Source: Agaricus subrufescens | Taxonomy: Eukaryota; Basidiomycota; Agaricomycetes; Agaricales; Agaricaceae | DNA length: 64,000 bases | Assembly (NCBI GenBank): GCA_029945375.1 | Contig: CM057063.1 | Location: forward strand, 496,001 to 560,000 | Reading direction: 5' to 3' | In this document: positions 22,594 to 31,713 of the stretch, piece after piece | Layout of the letters: the number at the start of each line of letters is the position of its first letter | Position numbering within the stretch: the first letter of the stretch is position 1 | Translations under genes and position numbers: made by a program | The notes under the pieces: generated by a model | The model's database searches: none | Told to the model about the DNA's origin: nothing | Seen by the model: the letters and a program-made list of their open reading frames with translations, nothing else

Positions 22594-24570
22594 TTGCCTG
22601 AGCAACAGAAAAACCAACCTCAGCACTCTAGGAAGCCAAGCTTCATAGAGTTAAACAATACCAGCCCAACTCTGTCGCGTTTCAATCCAAGAGCGAGACA
22701 GACTAACAATTCTCAGTCAAACGAACTAGTTCCTAGACTAGACGATCCTGATCAGATCTTATTCCAAAAGCGTAAAGCTAGGAAACAAAAAGCTCGCGAA
22801 ACTAGCGAAAGCCAAACGAGCGCCCAATCAGAAGAACTAGCTAGCGGATCTAGGTCGGTCAGATTTAGGGAACCGGTTATCTCTTCACCCACAGACACAG
22901 AACCGAATCCATTTTATCAACCAGCAGTGTTCGACGAAAGTTCATCACAGTTGGATATACCAGGGCAGTTTAAATCCGCAGACAACACAGTCTATCACTC
23001 TCTGCCTAATTCGCCCGTGTCCCCTTTACCTAATACAGCGCAAACTAGTTTACCAAACAGCCGAGCTAGTAGCCCTACTCTTAATCAAAGAGTACCCGCA
23101 CCATCAGCATCATCAAACTCGAACTCAGCACAAAACATGCCTTCACCACATATGCCAGCACCTTTTTCCCAAGGCGCACCCAAATGGGACGGCGAAATAG
23201 ACAAGCTAGGAGACTTCATCTGGCATCTAGAACGTCAGTTCGAAGTATCTAGTATTACCGATGACGCTGAAAAACTTAAATGGATGGTTAGTTATGTCAG
23301 CAAAAGCGTCAGGGACGAATGGATCAGTTTTGAAGAATACACCAATCAGAATTGGTCAAACTTCCTAAAACGATTAAAAGAGGAATACCCTGAACTAGTG
23401 ACCGAAGAAAAAGGGTCAGTGGCCAAGTTAAAGGCAATTTGTAGAAAGTTCAGACAGATAGGAATAACCGATCAGGAGGACTTCTCTAGTTTCCGTCGGC
23501 AGTTCCAGTCGCAAGCAAATAAGTGCCAAGCGCCACCTTCGATTATCTCCAACAGGGAGCTAGTAGAAGAATTCGTGAATACTCTAAGTCCAGCTTTCAG
23601 GGATGCACTTGTGGCCAGACTAAGTCTACAAGGAACCCGTCAAGCATTACAAGGACAAGGAAGATCCGAGGATCCTTATACAATTTCAGAAGTAATCAGA
23701 AAAGCGGTCGAACTAGTTAACGGGAACAGCCTGACAGGAGTATATGCGATAGACGCAGCCCGAGAACGGAACCCTCGATCACACACTTCTAATATCAAAA
23801 AGGAAACTAGCAGTTCGTCCTCCTCTGTGCAAATGGAAATTGATGCTATGCAACAAGATATTAGCCAGATAAAAGATTCCATAGTGATTGGACGAAAAGA
23901 GATGCAAGAATCGTTAGTAACGAGCCAGAAGAGCATGCAAGCTTATGTAGACTCGTTAAGTTCCAATATAACAGCCAGTATCGCTAAGCTTGGAACAACT
24001 AACTCGCATCAGCAGAACCGTAATCCGTCACAAAATCAGACCAGCTACCAAGGCAATTCGAACGCAAATTCGAATTGTTTCTATTGTAATGAAACAGGGC
24101 ATCGATGGATAGTCTGTCCTTATAAAACTCAGGACGAGAAGGACGGAAAAATAGTACAGGATGGGTCGAAGCTAAGGTTCGCAGATGGCTCCGGAATACC
24201 CAGAGAACCAGGAGTACCGATTAGAAAAAGTGTTGAAAAATACTTGCCCGCTTCCATGGCAGCTCTTATCTTTGGAGCGCCTGAGCTACCCCAAGGAGAA
24301 GACGAACCAGATACCGGGTATTCAGTAACTAGTTCGAGTACCTCCAGGCCTATCCCACTTGTAGCTATCCAGAAAAGAGAGGATGTACAAAAAGCCAATG
24401 CACAGGCTTTGGAAATGGAGCGTATGAGAGGTCGTCTAGCAACAATGGAAACATTTGTACAAAACCTGATGCCACAAGCCAGACCGGAAACGGCTGAGGA
24501 AGATGAGCTCATACAGCAAATGATGAAATTGTTTACTCAGAGGACCGCCGCCAAGAAGGCGGATTTTTGA
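22594..24570 (+). CDS. Family C Gag
   Basis: Open frame of 658 codons. The first in-frame ATG, which is also the first ATG I can find downstream of the TATA box, is at 23137 and gives a 477-aa Gag; the upstream 181 codons could be used only from a non-AUG start. It contains a retrotransposon Gag core (about residues 190-345, from PKWDGEIDKLGDF), a helical region and a CCHC knuckle (C495, C498, H503, C508 counted from 22594). It ends GCG GAT TTT TGA, a -1 slippery context leading into the protease frame. It forms the particle and packages RNA. Confidence 0.88.
   Translation: MPEQQKNQPQHSRKPSFIELNNTSPTLSRFNPRARQTNNSQSNELVPRLDDPDQILFQKRKARKQKARETSESQTSAQSEELASGSRSVRFREPVISSPTDTEPNPFYQPAVFDESSSQLDIPGQFKSADNTVYHSLPNSPVSPLPNTAQTSLPNSRASSPTLNQRVPAPSASSNSNSAQNMPSPHMPAPFSQGAPKWDGEIDKLGDFIWHLERQFEVSSITDDAEKLKWMVSYVSKSVRDEWISFEEYTNQNWSNFLKRLKEEYPELVTEEKGSVAKLKAICRKFRQIGITDQEDFSSFRRQFQSQANKCQAPPSIISNRELVEEFVNTLSPAFRDALVARLSLQGTRQALQGQGRSEDPYTISEVIRKAVELVNGNSLTGVYAIDAARERNPRSHTSNIKKETSSSSSSVQMEIDAMQQDISQIKDSIVIGRKEMQESLVTSQKSMQAYVDSLSSNITASIAKLGTTNSHQQNRNPSQNQTSYQGNSNANSNCFYCNETGHRWIVCPYKTQDEKDGKIVQDGSKLRFADGSGIPREPGVPIRKSVEKYLPASMAALIFGAPELPQGEDEPDTGYSVTSSSTSRPIPLVAIQKREDVQKANAQALEMERMRGRLATMETFVQNLMPQARPETAEEDELIQQMMKLFTQRTAAKKADF
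24561..24570 (+). other. Gag-Pro -1 frameshift site
   Basis: In the Gag frame the heptamer is G GAT TTT followed at once by TGA. This fits the X XXY YYZ rule in the GGA-TTT form known from a retroviral pro-pol site. The -1 frame is open from here through the protease ORF. The alternative is reinitiation at ATG 24579. Confidence 0.6.
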
Positions 24571-25640
24571 AAAGTCCAATGAAGAAGTCGACTTCTGGAA
24601 AAGAGGTTCGCTTCCAGAAGGATCAGACGACCGAGGACGATACAGAGAAAAGAAATAGAACTACAGACAACAGAGGAGTGTTCCCTTATAGAAGAGTGCC
24701 GGCTATGAAACCAGTAGTGGAGGTACCACCTTTACCAGCCAGATACATGAATGAGACCAGAAAGCCTCCTAGTTATAAACATCAGACTCAAGTAGAGGAA
24801 AATGTCGATATTAAAGAGGTTTTGACGCGTCTATTCGGCAAGGAGGTTACCTTAACACAGCAGGAGTTACTAGCTATGGCACCTAAACTCAGAGAAATGT
24901 GGAAAGAAGTGATCAGTAAGAGAAGAGTCCCTACAGGAAACAACACCCTAGAAGTGGAAACAGAGTTAAGATCAGAAACGGGACTAAACAGTACTTCCTC
25001 GCAGGAGAATGGTTGGGATGTAGTAGATACCGCTTCGCTGGAAATCCCTAAACGCACTAGCGAGTTAGCTAGAAACGCGGCGGGGATATACGTGCAAAAT
25101 TGGCGTATCGAAGATCCGATCATGCAATATTTGTCTACGTTGAATTCCAACGAACGACAAAAACAGATCTTCGCGGTAGCTAGCACAGAAGCAGTAGCCG
25201 CCAAAGGTATGGAGCATCTCAGAGTAATCCCAGCCTTAGTAAATCGTGTTTGTGAAGAAGAAGCGTTACTAGATAGTGGATCACAAATCGTGTCCATGTC
25301 TAAACAAGCTGCCAGCGAATGCAAGATAACTTGGGACCCCAAGCTCAGTATTAATATGATGGGTGCTAATGGTGCTGTATCGCGAACAGAAGGAGTAGCT
25401 AGAAATGTGCCCTTCACCTTCGGAAACATCACAGTCCATTTGCAAGTTCATATTCTGGAAGGTGCAGCATACAGATTACTATTGGGCAGACCTTTTGATG
25501 TAATAACCGAGAGCAAGATAGTAAACTCACAGGAGGGTCTTCAGTATATAAACATCACAGATCCGAATACTAAAGAGCAGGCTACCTTGTCAACATACGC
25601 GAGAGGACAATTACCCAAATCAGTAGATGTAAATTTTTAA
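24567..25640 (+). CDS. Family C protease ORF
   Basis: Second ORF, in the -1 frame relative to Gag (first ATG 24579). The N-terminal two thirds are basic and unassigned. An aspartic protease domain begins near residue 220 with LLDSGSQIV (catalytic D236 counted from 24567) and continues through the flap region to LLLGRPFDV, the ILG-type motif. It is expected to cleave the Gag-Pro-Pol polyprotein inside the particle. It ends GTA AAT TTT TAA, a second -1 slippery site. Confidence 0.85.
   Translation: MKSPMKKSTSGKEVRFQKDQTTEDDTEKRNRTTDNRGVFPYRRVPAMKPVVEVPPLPARYMNETRKPPSYKHQTQVEENVDIKEVLTRLFGKEVTLTQQELLAMAPKLREMWKEVISKRRVPTGNNTLEVETELRSETGLNSTSSQENGWDVVDTASLEIPKRTSELARNAAGIYVQNWRIEDPIMQYLSTLNSNERQKQIFAVASTEAVAAKGMEHLRVIPALVNRVCEEEALLDSGSQIVSMSKQAASECKITWDPKLSINMMGANGAVSRTEGVARNVPFTFGNITVHLQVHILEGAAYRLLLGRPFDVITESKIVNSQEGLQYINITDPNTKEQATLSTYARGQLPKSVDVNF
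25631..25640 (+). other. Pro-Pol -1 frameshift site
   Basis: In the protease frame the heptamer is A AAT TTT followed immediately by TAA. The -1 frame is open from here (reads LSSFEEFEPW) and runs directly into pol, which has no ATG near its start. It has the same design as the Gag-Pro site: TTT in the A site with the stop next. Confidence 0.65.
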
Positions 25641-28600
25641 GTAGCTTCGAGGAATTCGAGCCCTGGCTTGAAGGAGAAGCGGCCTGCATCATCAGTCAAG
25701 ACTCCGACACTAGTCAGCCATATATCAGTGAGGTCTTGCCGATTCAATCCAACAAGCTAGACGATGAAGAAGTAAAACTAGTATATTTACAGAAGAGCTT
25801 GGAAGAAGTAGACCTTCCTGAGAAGGCAATTTTCAGTCAGTACCTGCAAAACGTCACCACAGACTACCAACCATACCATAAAGTAGTCGCAGTCGAAGAA
25901 GATAAACAGTGGAAACCAACCATGGTGCTAGCTAAGAAATATAAACCCGTGGCGCTAAAAGTAAAACCAGTCCTGGGAGAGCTACCAGCGAAATTCCGCA
26001 TAGAGCGAGATATAACTGGGGATCCGTTAGAAGGAATGCCCAAGTTAATGGTAAACCCACCCGAGTTTGAAGCCAAGGGGCGCTATACTCAGGAAAGAAA
26101 GGACAAACTAGATACCGCACACGGCGGAGATTTCTTATGGCCTGAAGAACGAAAGTTAATGCACTGGCTGATCGCCCAGCAGAATGAGTGTTTTGCCTGG
26201 GAAGACAGTGAACGAGGTAGCTTCAAGGAAAAGTACTTTCCAGCAGTAGAAATACCCACAGTGGCACATACCCCATGGGTAGAAAAGCAGTTTAGGATAC
26301 CCCCAGCCATATACGAGGAAGTCTGTCGTATAATAAAGCGCAAAATAGATACAGGAGTCTATGAACCATCAAACTCGTCGTACAGGTCTAAATGGTTTTG
26401 TGTCTTAAAGAAAGATGGAAAAAGTCTCCGTCTGGTACACAGTTTAGAACCGTTAAACCGGGTTACGATCGCACATTCAGGGCTTCCTCCAGCTACTGAG
26501 GAACTAGCTATGCACTTTGCAGGGAGAGCCTGTACAGGAGTACTTGATCTGTGGGTCGGGTACGATAACCGTAAACTAGCTAGTTCATCCAGAGATCTCA
26601 CTACGTTTCAGTCACCCTTCGGAGCCCTCAGGCTAGTAACTTTGCCGATGGGATGGACAAATTCGGTTCCTATTTTTCATGAGGACGTGACCTTTATACT
26701 CAGAGAAGAGATCCCTCAGTATACGTTGCCCTATATAGATGACGTGCCTATTCGAGGACCCGCTACCAGATACGAACTAGATGGGTCTACTACTAGCTAC
26801 GAGGTTTTAAAAGAAAACCATGGCATCAGACGATTCGTATACGAGCATCTACAGACAGTTAATAGGATCCTACAACGAATGAAATATTCAGGAGGGACCT
26901 TCTCCGGTCCCAAGACTACGATATGTGCAGATTATATCACGATCGTAGGATTTGAGTGCTCATATAAAGGTAGGAAACCTTCTAGGGATGCCATAGGGAA
27001 AATACTCCGTTGGGGGGAATGTACCGACACTACAGATGTCAGAGCATTCTTAGGGACGGCAGTACAATGCCGAAATCACATTCCTAACTTTGTGACCTTG
27101 GCAGCACCTTTATATAATATCTGTAAGAAGGGTGTACCGTTTATATGGGGGCCAGAGCAGGAACTAGCACAGCAAAGACTAAAAGACAGCATAGCTAGTT
27201 GCTTTCATACCCGAAATCCTAAATTTCCAAGTACTCAGCCGATAGTGTTAGCCGTTGACTCCTCTTGGCGCGCGGTGGGATACTACATCTATCAAAGGGA
27301 TGAGGAAAATCCGAAGATTATCCATTATGTGAAATTCAACTCTATCTTGATGGATGAAAGGCAGCAGAGGTATTCACAACCTAAGAGAGAGTTGTGTGGA
27401 CTTAGAATGGCGCTAGAAGAAGAAGTTTATTTGCTCAGAGGAAGCAGAAATCTCATCGTCGAGACGGACGCCAAATATCTACATGGAATGTTAAACAATC
27501 CGGGCAAGTTACCTAATGCAACAGTTAACAGATGGGCGGATTATATCCGAACTAATTTCCAATTAGTTTTACTCCATAAGAAAGGAAAGACTTTTGGACC
27601 CGATGGGTTATCTAGACGCAAATGGTATCCGGGAGATCCCATAGAACGGCGATTCGACGATGTGTCAGAAGATGACCAAGGAGACTTCGAACTAGTAAAG
27701 GAAAACCCGGATGATGAGGATCCCTTGCCTTTAGAGGACTTCATTGAGGAAATTGATGACAGAACAGGCTTCATACAGCAGATAATGAACGAAGATAGTC
27801 TGCTACAGTTAACAATAGCAGAAGCTAACCAGGTTTTACAATCAGAAATACAGCAGAGACGACAAATGGCTAAGTCCGCAGACTGTCCGGATCCGTTGAG
27901 GATATTTCTGAATAACGTAGCAGACATGGAGGAACAAGCTACGTATCAAGAACCTGAAGGGCCGACAGTAGATGACGATTCAGACGAAATTAATGCGGAG
28001 GAAGATCCTTATGATCAAGATAGGCGTACTTCCGAAGCAAGGATGCAGGACAGACAATTAACTCGAATAAAAGAATGGCTAGCTAGTAACCCTAGTAATG
28101 TCAATACATCGAAAATGTCCCCAGAACAAGCGAGGTTCATCAGGGCAGCCTCACATTTCTGGATAGACGATCAAGGACGGCTATTTAGGAAGATATCAGG
28201 AACCGGGAACCCACAGCTAGTTGTGGAAATCGATCAGCGCATGTACATTATGAAACAGTGTCATGACAAGTTAGGACATCGAGGGGTGTACGCAACCAAC
28301 AAGCTAGTATCGCAGAGATTCTGGTGGCCAGAGATGGAAGGCGACGTAGCCTGGTACGTCAAGTCCTGCCACCTGTGTCAAGCTAGACAGAAGATGGCAA
28401 TGGAACTACCGCCAGTAGTAACCCATACACCATCGATATTTCAGATTCTGCATGCCGATACGGTACATATCTCTACAGCCTCCAACGGTTGTAAACATAT
28501 AGTGCATGGGAGGTGTGCGCTCTCATCATGGATGGAAGCCAGAGCATTACGAAAAGAAGATGCCAAGTCTATTGGGGCTTGGCTCTTCGAAGACATAATA

Positions 28601-29446
28601 TGCCGATGGGGTAGCTTAGTCAAAATTGTCACAGATAACGGTGCCCCATTTAGGAAAGCAGTCCGATGGCTAGAGGAGAAATATGGGATTAAAGGAGTAG
28701 CTATCTCCCCATATAACTCACAAGCTAATGGGACAATTGAGAGACCGCATTGGGATCTGCGGCAGATGCTTTACAAGGCTACCGGAGGAGATCTGAAACG
28801 ATGGTTCTGGGTATTACACCACGTAACCTGGGCCGACCGGATAACAGTCAGAAAAGGCACAGGTTGCTCACCATATTTCATGATAACTGGGGCCCAACCA
28901 ACCATCCCGCTGGATATAGAAGAAGCAACATGGCTAGTTAGCTACCCTAATAAGATGATATCCACGGCAGAATTGCTAGGGCTACGGGCGCAAGCGCTAG
29001 CTAAGCACATCTCGCATGTAGAAGAAATGCGACAGAGAATTAGTGAAGAAAAACTTCGACGGGCCTTGCAGCTGGAAGAAGATATGAAACATAAAATAAA
29101 AGATTTCAATCTAGGACCAGGAGATTTGGCTCTAGTAAGAAATTCGGCTATAGAAATGTCAGCAGACAGGAAAATGAAAACTAGATACTTAGGTCCAGTG
29201 GTTATCGTCAAAAGGCTTAAAGGAGGAGCATACCTTGTGGCAGAATATGACGGCTCAGTATGGCAGAATAAGGTGGCAGCCTACAGGATAGTGCCCTATC
29301 TAGCTAGGCGAAAAATCGTATTCAGCGATAAAGTTCGCGGCCTCTTGGACGCTACTGAGGAAGAACTGGAGTTGTTAGAGAAGCAAGAGCTCGAGAGATC
29401 TTTAGATGAGGAAAAAGACGTCGAACTAGTAGTCTCAACCACTTAA
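25637..29446 (+). CDS. Family C Pol: RT, RNase H, integrase
   Basis: Uninterrupted frame, opened by -1 frameshift at 25637; numbering here is from 25736. RT (about residues 190-470) contains FCVLKKDGKS and an intact active site YIDD (333-336). RNase H starts at about 500 (LAVDSSWRAVGYY). After an acidic linker, integrase has an HHCC finger (HDKLGHRG, then CHLC), and the catalytic triad D908 (HADTVH), D967 (TDNG) and E1002 (GTIERPH), DX34E. A C-terminal basic/SH3-like region ends at 29446; I see no clear chromodomain. All catalytic residues are present, so the enzyme could be active. It copies element RNA into cDNA and integrates it. Confidence 0.93.
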   Translation, partial: LSSFEEFEPWLEGEAACIISQDSDTSQPYISEVLPIQSNKLDDEEVKLVYLQKSLEEVDLPEKAIFSQYLQNVTTDYQPYHKVVAVEEDKQWKPTMVLAKKYKPVALKVKPVLGELPAKFRIERDITGDPLEGMPKLMVNPPEFEAKGRYTQERKDKLDTAHGGDFLWPEERKLMHWLIAQQNECFAWEDSERGSFKEKYFPAVEIPTVAHTPWVEKQFRIPPAIYEEVCRIIKRKIDTGVYEPSNSSYRSKWFCVLKKDGKSLRLVHSLEPLNRVTIAHSGLPPATEELAMHFAGRACTGVLDLWVGYDNRKLASSSRDLTTFQSPFGALRLVTLPMGWTNSVPIFHEDVTFILREEIPQYTLPYIDDVPIRGPATRYELDGSTTSYEVLKENHGIRRFVYEHLQTVNRILQRMKYSGGTFSGPKTTICADYITIVGFECSYKGRKPSRDAIGKILRWGECTDTTDVRAFLGTAVQCRNHIPNFVTLAAPLYNICKKGVPFIWGPEQELAQQRLKDSIASCFHTRNPKFPSTQPIVLAVDSSWRAVGYYIYQRDEENPKIIHYVKFNSILMDERQQRYSQPKRELCGLRMALEEEVYLLRGSRNLIVETDAKYLHGMLNNPGKLPNATVNRWADYIRTNFQLVLLHKKGKTFGPDGLSRRKWYPGDPIERRFDDVSEDDQGDFELVKENPDDEDPLPLEDFIEEIDDRTGFIQQIMNEDSLLQLTIAEANQVLQSEIQQRRQMAKSADCPDPLRIFLNNVADMEEQATYQEPEGPTVDDDSDEINAEEDPYDQDRRTSEARMQDRQLTRIKEWLASNPSNVNTSKMSPEQARFIRAASHFWIDDQGRLFRKISGTGNPQLVVEIDQRMYIMKQCHDKLGHRGVYATNKLVSQRFWWPEMEGDVAWYVKSCHLCQARQKMAMELPPVVTHTPSIFQILHADTVHISTASNGCKHIVHGRCALSSWMEARALRKEDAKSIGAWLFEDIICRWGSLVKIVTDNGAPFRKAVRWLEEKYGIKGVAISPYNSQANGTIERPHWDLRQMLYKATGGDLKRWFWVLHHVTWADRITVRKGTGCSPYFMITGAQPTIPLDIEEATWLVSYPNKMISTAELLGLRAQALAKHISHVEEMRQRISEEKLRRALQLEEDMKHKIKDFNLGPGDLALVRNSAIEMSADRKMKTRYLGPVVIVKRLKGGAYLVAEYDGSVWQNKVAAYRIVPYLARRKIVFSDKVRGLLDATEEELELLEKQELERSLDEEKDVELVVSTT

Positions 29447-29571
29447 CAAAAAGCTAGATTGCGAAACAAACACTAGCTAGGACACGATCTTCAACGGAAA
29501 GGACAGGACGGTCTCAGAAGTACAGAACTACTACAGTAACCTTGAAAAGGGACAGGGGCTAGGCTAGCTAG

Positions 29572-30906
29572 TTAGGTGCCCTTGTTAAGCATACCCGTCA
29601 AAGTATCTTGTTGTTGTGCGAGGAACTCGTAACGGCGTACAGAAACTTCCAAGTCCTGAGCAGCCGAAACTAATTGGCCATTAGTGACCAAGTATCTAGC
29701 CTCCAAGTTGTGCTTGGATGAGGTCTTGAGGGCGGCATGGTCGACCTCGAGGGCGGAAGCGGCAAGTCCTTGTACAACACTAAGAAGGCCTTTGCCTAAT
29801 AGATATGCATCAGTACAGATCATAAACTAGCTAGTAGCAGATACCGCACCAGAATGTAACGGGGCAGTTATGGATGCCGCAGTACCCATACCAGTAAGGA
29901 GCTGTACAGCGCGTTTGTAAGTCCAGCTACTAGTATCCAAGCCGGGCACAGTGGCATAAGGAATACGCACCGTCTGGGGACGAATAGGAGATGGCCCCTG
30001 AAACGACCAGATAGAGAGGACTAATCAGGAATGGGTGCGATATCAGAAGTAGTTAGTTGCACGCACCGCAGCAGAACAAGAGTTGCTTCGAGTTCTGGCG
30101 GAAGAGGCTTCACTACCTGGGGCAGTGGGGACGAGAGAAGGAATAGACCCATCATCGTCGATCTCCATGGCCTAGGGGCGATATTAACCACTAGTTAAGA
30201 AACAAGAAGAAGATCAGCTTACGTTAGATGTAGCAGGAAGCTTAGGAGCATTATGAGGAGGGACGACAACGACCTCCTCTTCGCTACCGCTATCGCTACT
30301 CTCGACAGTGGCAGAGGACTTAATAGTCTTAGCATAACGACGCTGAATCCTCATCAGCACCTAATAGAGCAAGTAGCTAGAGGTTTACCTTTTTAGAAGG
30401 AGGGACGTTAGACGCCTCAGACCCAGCCGAGGAACCTTTAGTGCTGATATTGGATACAGGGGTGGCGTTGCCGGACGAGGGACCCTTGGTACGAGTCTTC
30501 TGTTCCAGGATCTCAACTAGCCTGGAGTATACAGTGGGATACTTGTAATCCTTTTCGAAATTGTCCTGCCAGTGGTCGAAACAGCGTTTAGTACGGCCCA
30601 GCAATTTGAATATCTCGGGCTTGTCAACGGCTGCGGGATCGGACTTGAGCTGCTGTAGCAAGGCAGTCTGTATGGCATCGTTAGATAAAACTAAAATAGG
30701 ACAAGCTAGCCACAACGCACAGCAGAATCAGGCACCAGGGACAAGGCATTGCCTACAGAACCTCGAGTGGTTTGTTTCGACTCGTAGCGATTGACGCGAT
30801 GGTGATAATTAGTGACATTATCTTCCAACTCGGTCTTAGCTAGTTGCGTATCGGGACGTAAACCGCCAGAAGGGCCAGTAGGGGCATTGGAAGGGGTCGA
30901 AGACAT
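29572..30906 (-). CDS. Antisense gene a2 of family C, 6 exons, 353 aa (predicted)
   Basis: Opposite strand to pol, between its stop and the 3' LTR. ATG 30906 (MSSTPSNAPTGP). Proposed exons: 30906-30721, 30667-30389, 30342-30223, 30171-30067, 29997-29850, 29795-29572; the five introns are 46-69 nt with GT..AG ends and CTAAC/CTGAT-like branch sites. The total is 1,062 nt with the frame closed to a TAA. The protein has a helical region with FDHWQDNFEKDYKYP, an acidic Ser/Glu tract and a C-terminal coiled-coil-like segment (ALEVDHAALKTSSK). No family is recognised. A TATAAAAG box lies 61 bp upstream of the ATG. The last two splice choices (GTGCGG donor) are the least certain. Confidence 0.7.
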
Positions 30907-30966
30907 GTAGGGCGAATCGAGGGTAGGGTAGGCGGTTCGATGTCTGAAAATAAACCGAGGAGGGCC

Positions 30967-30974
30967 TCTTTTAT
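30967..30974 (-). promoter_or_regulatory. TATA box of antisense gene a2
   Basis: TATAAAAG on the minus strand, 61 bp before the ATG at 30906. The spacing fits a fungal core promoter with a short 5' UTR. Confidence 0.6.
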
Positions 30975-31020
30975 AGCCGCCTCGACCAGCAAAATCAGAT
31001 ACGAAGCGAACTCGACCCAT

Positions 31021-31713
31021 GGCATCCTGCTAGCTAGTGAGCGATAATAAAGCATGGGTAGGGGGACTTGTTCACTTCTCGGGTACCTACCGACCACATG
31101 CTCCAGAGCACGTAACTTGGTAGTTCGGAAAAATGTAAGCGGCATTCGCTTAGACCTGCACACTTGTAAAGGACGTGCTAGCTGGTGTCACAAGGGCAAC
31201 TTATGCACTAAGTGTTCGACGAGGGCGTCTTAAACATATAGTGGGGGGGAGGGGTAAAAGAGAACCTCCGTAGGTTTTTTCAGGCCAGGCCGTAAGCAGC
31301 AAGGGAATATACAAGACCTTTACCTCGCAAAAAGACAGAAAAGCAACCAGCCTAATGCTGGGAAGAGATCGGCTTCCGATCTACTCTAAAAAGAGGAGCG
31401 ATCGGATTACAGATAGCCCAATTTCAAATAACAGAGCGAAATCTCAAAGGTATGACGCGATGAAATAATTGCCACCAGAAGGAGATAAGTTGTAGTTACG
31501 GATCAAGAATCCGATTAGGGCACCAGCTAGCTGTTTGCGGAAACACAAGCTAGGAACGGAACAACAGAAATTTGAATTCAGTACTTTAACTACGACAGAG
31601 ATGGGAGTGGATACCCGAGTTAAGTACAGATTCAAAACAAGACAACAGCAAGATAAGACAGAAAAATAAAATGAAACCGTGGCAGAAATGGAGACCCCAC
31701 CAGCAGACGACGA
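31021..31713. other. Non-coding spacer between antisense genes a2 and a1
   Basis: About 690 bp holding the a2 upstream region and the a1 3' flank. Only short, unsupported frames are present. CTAGCTAG motifs are frequent, as elsewhere in family C. Confidence 0.5.
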
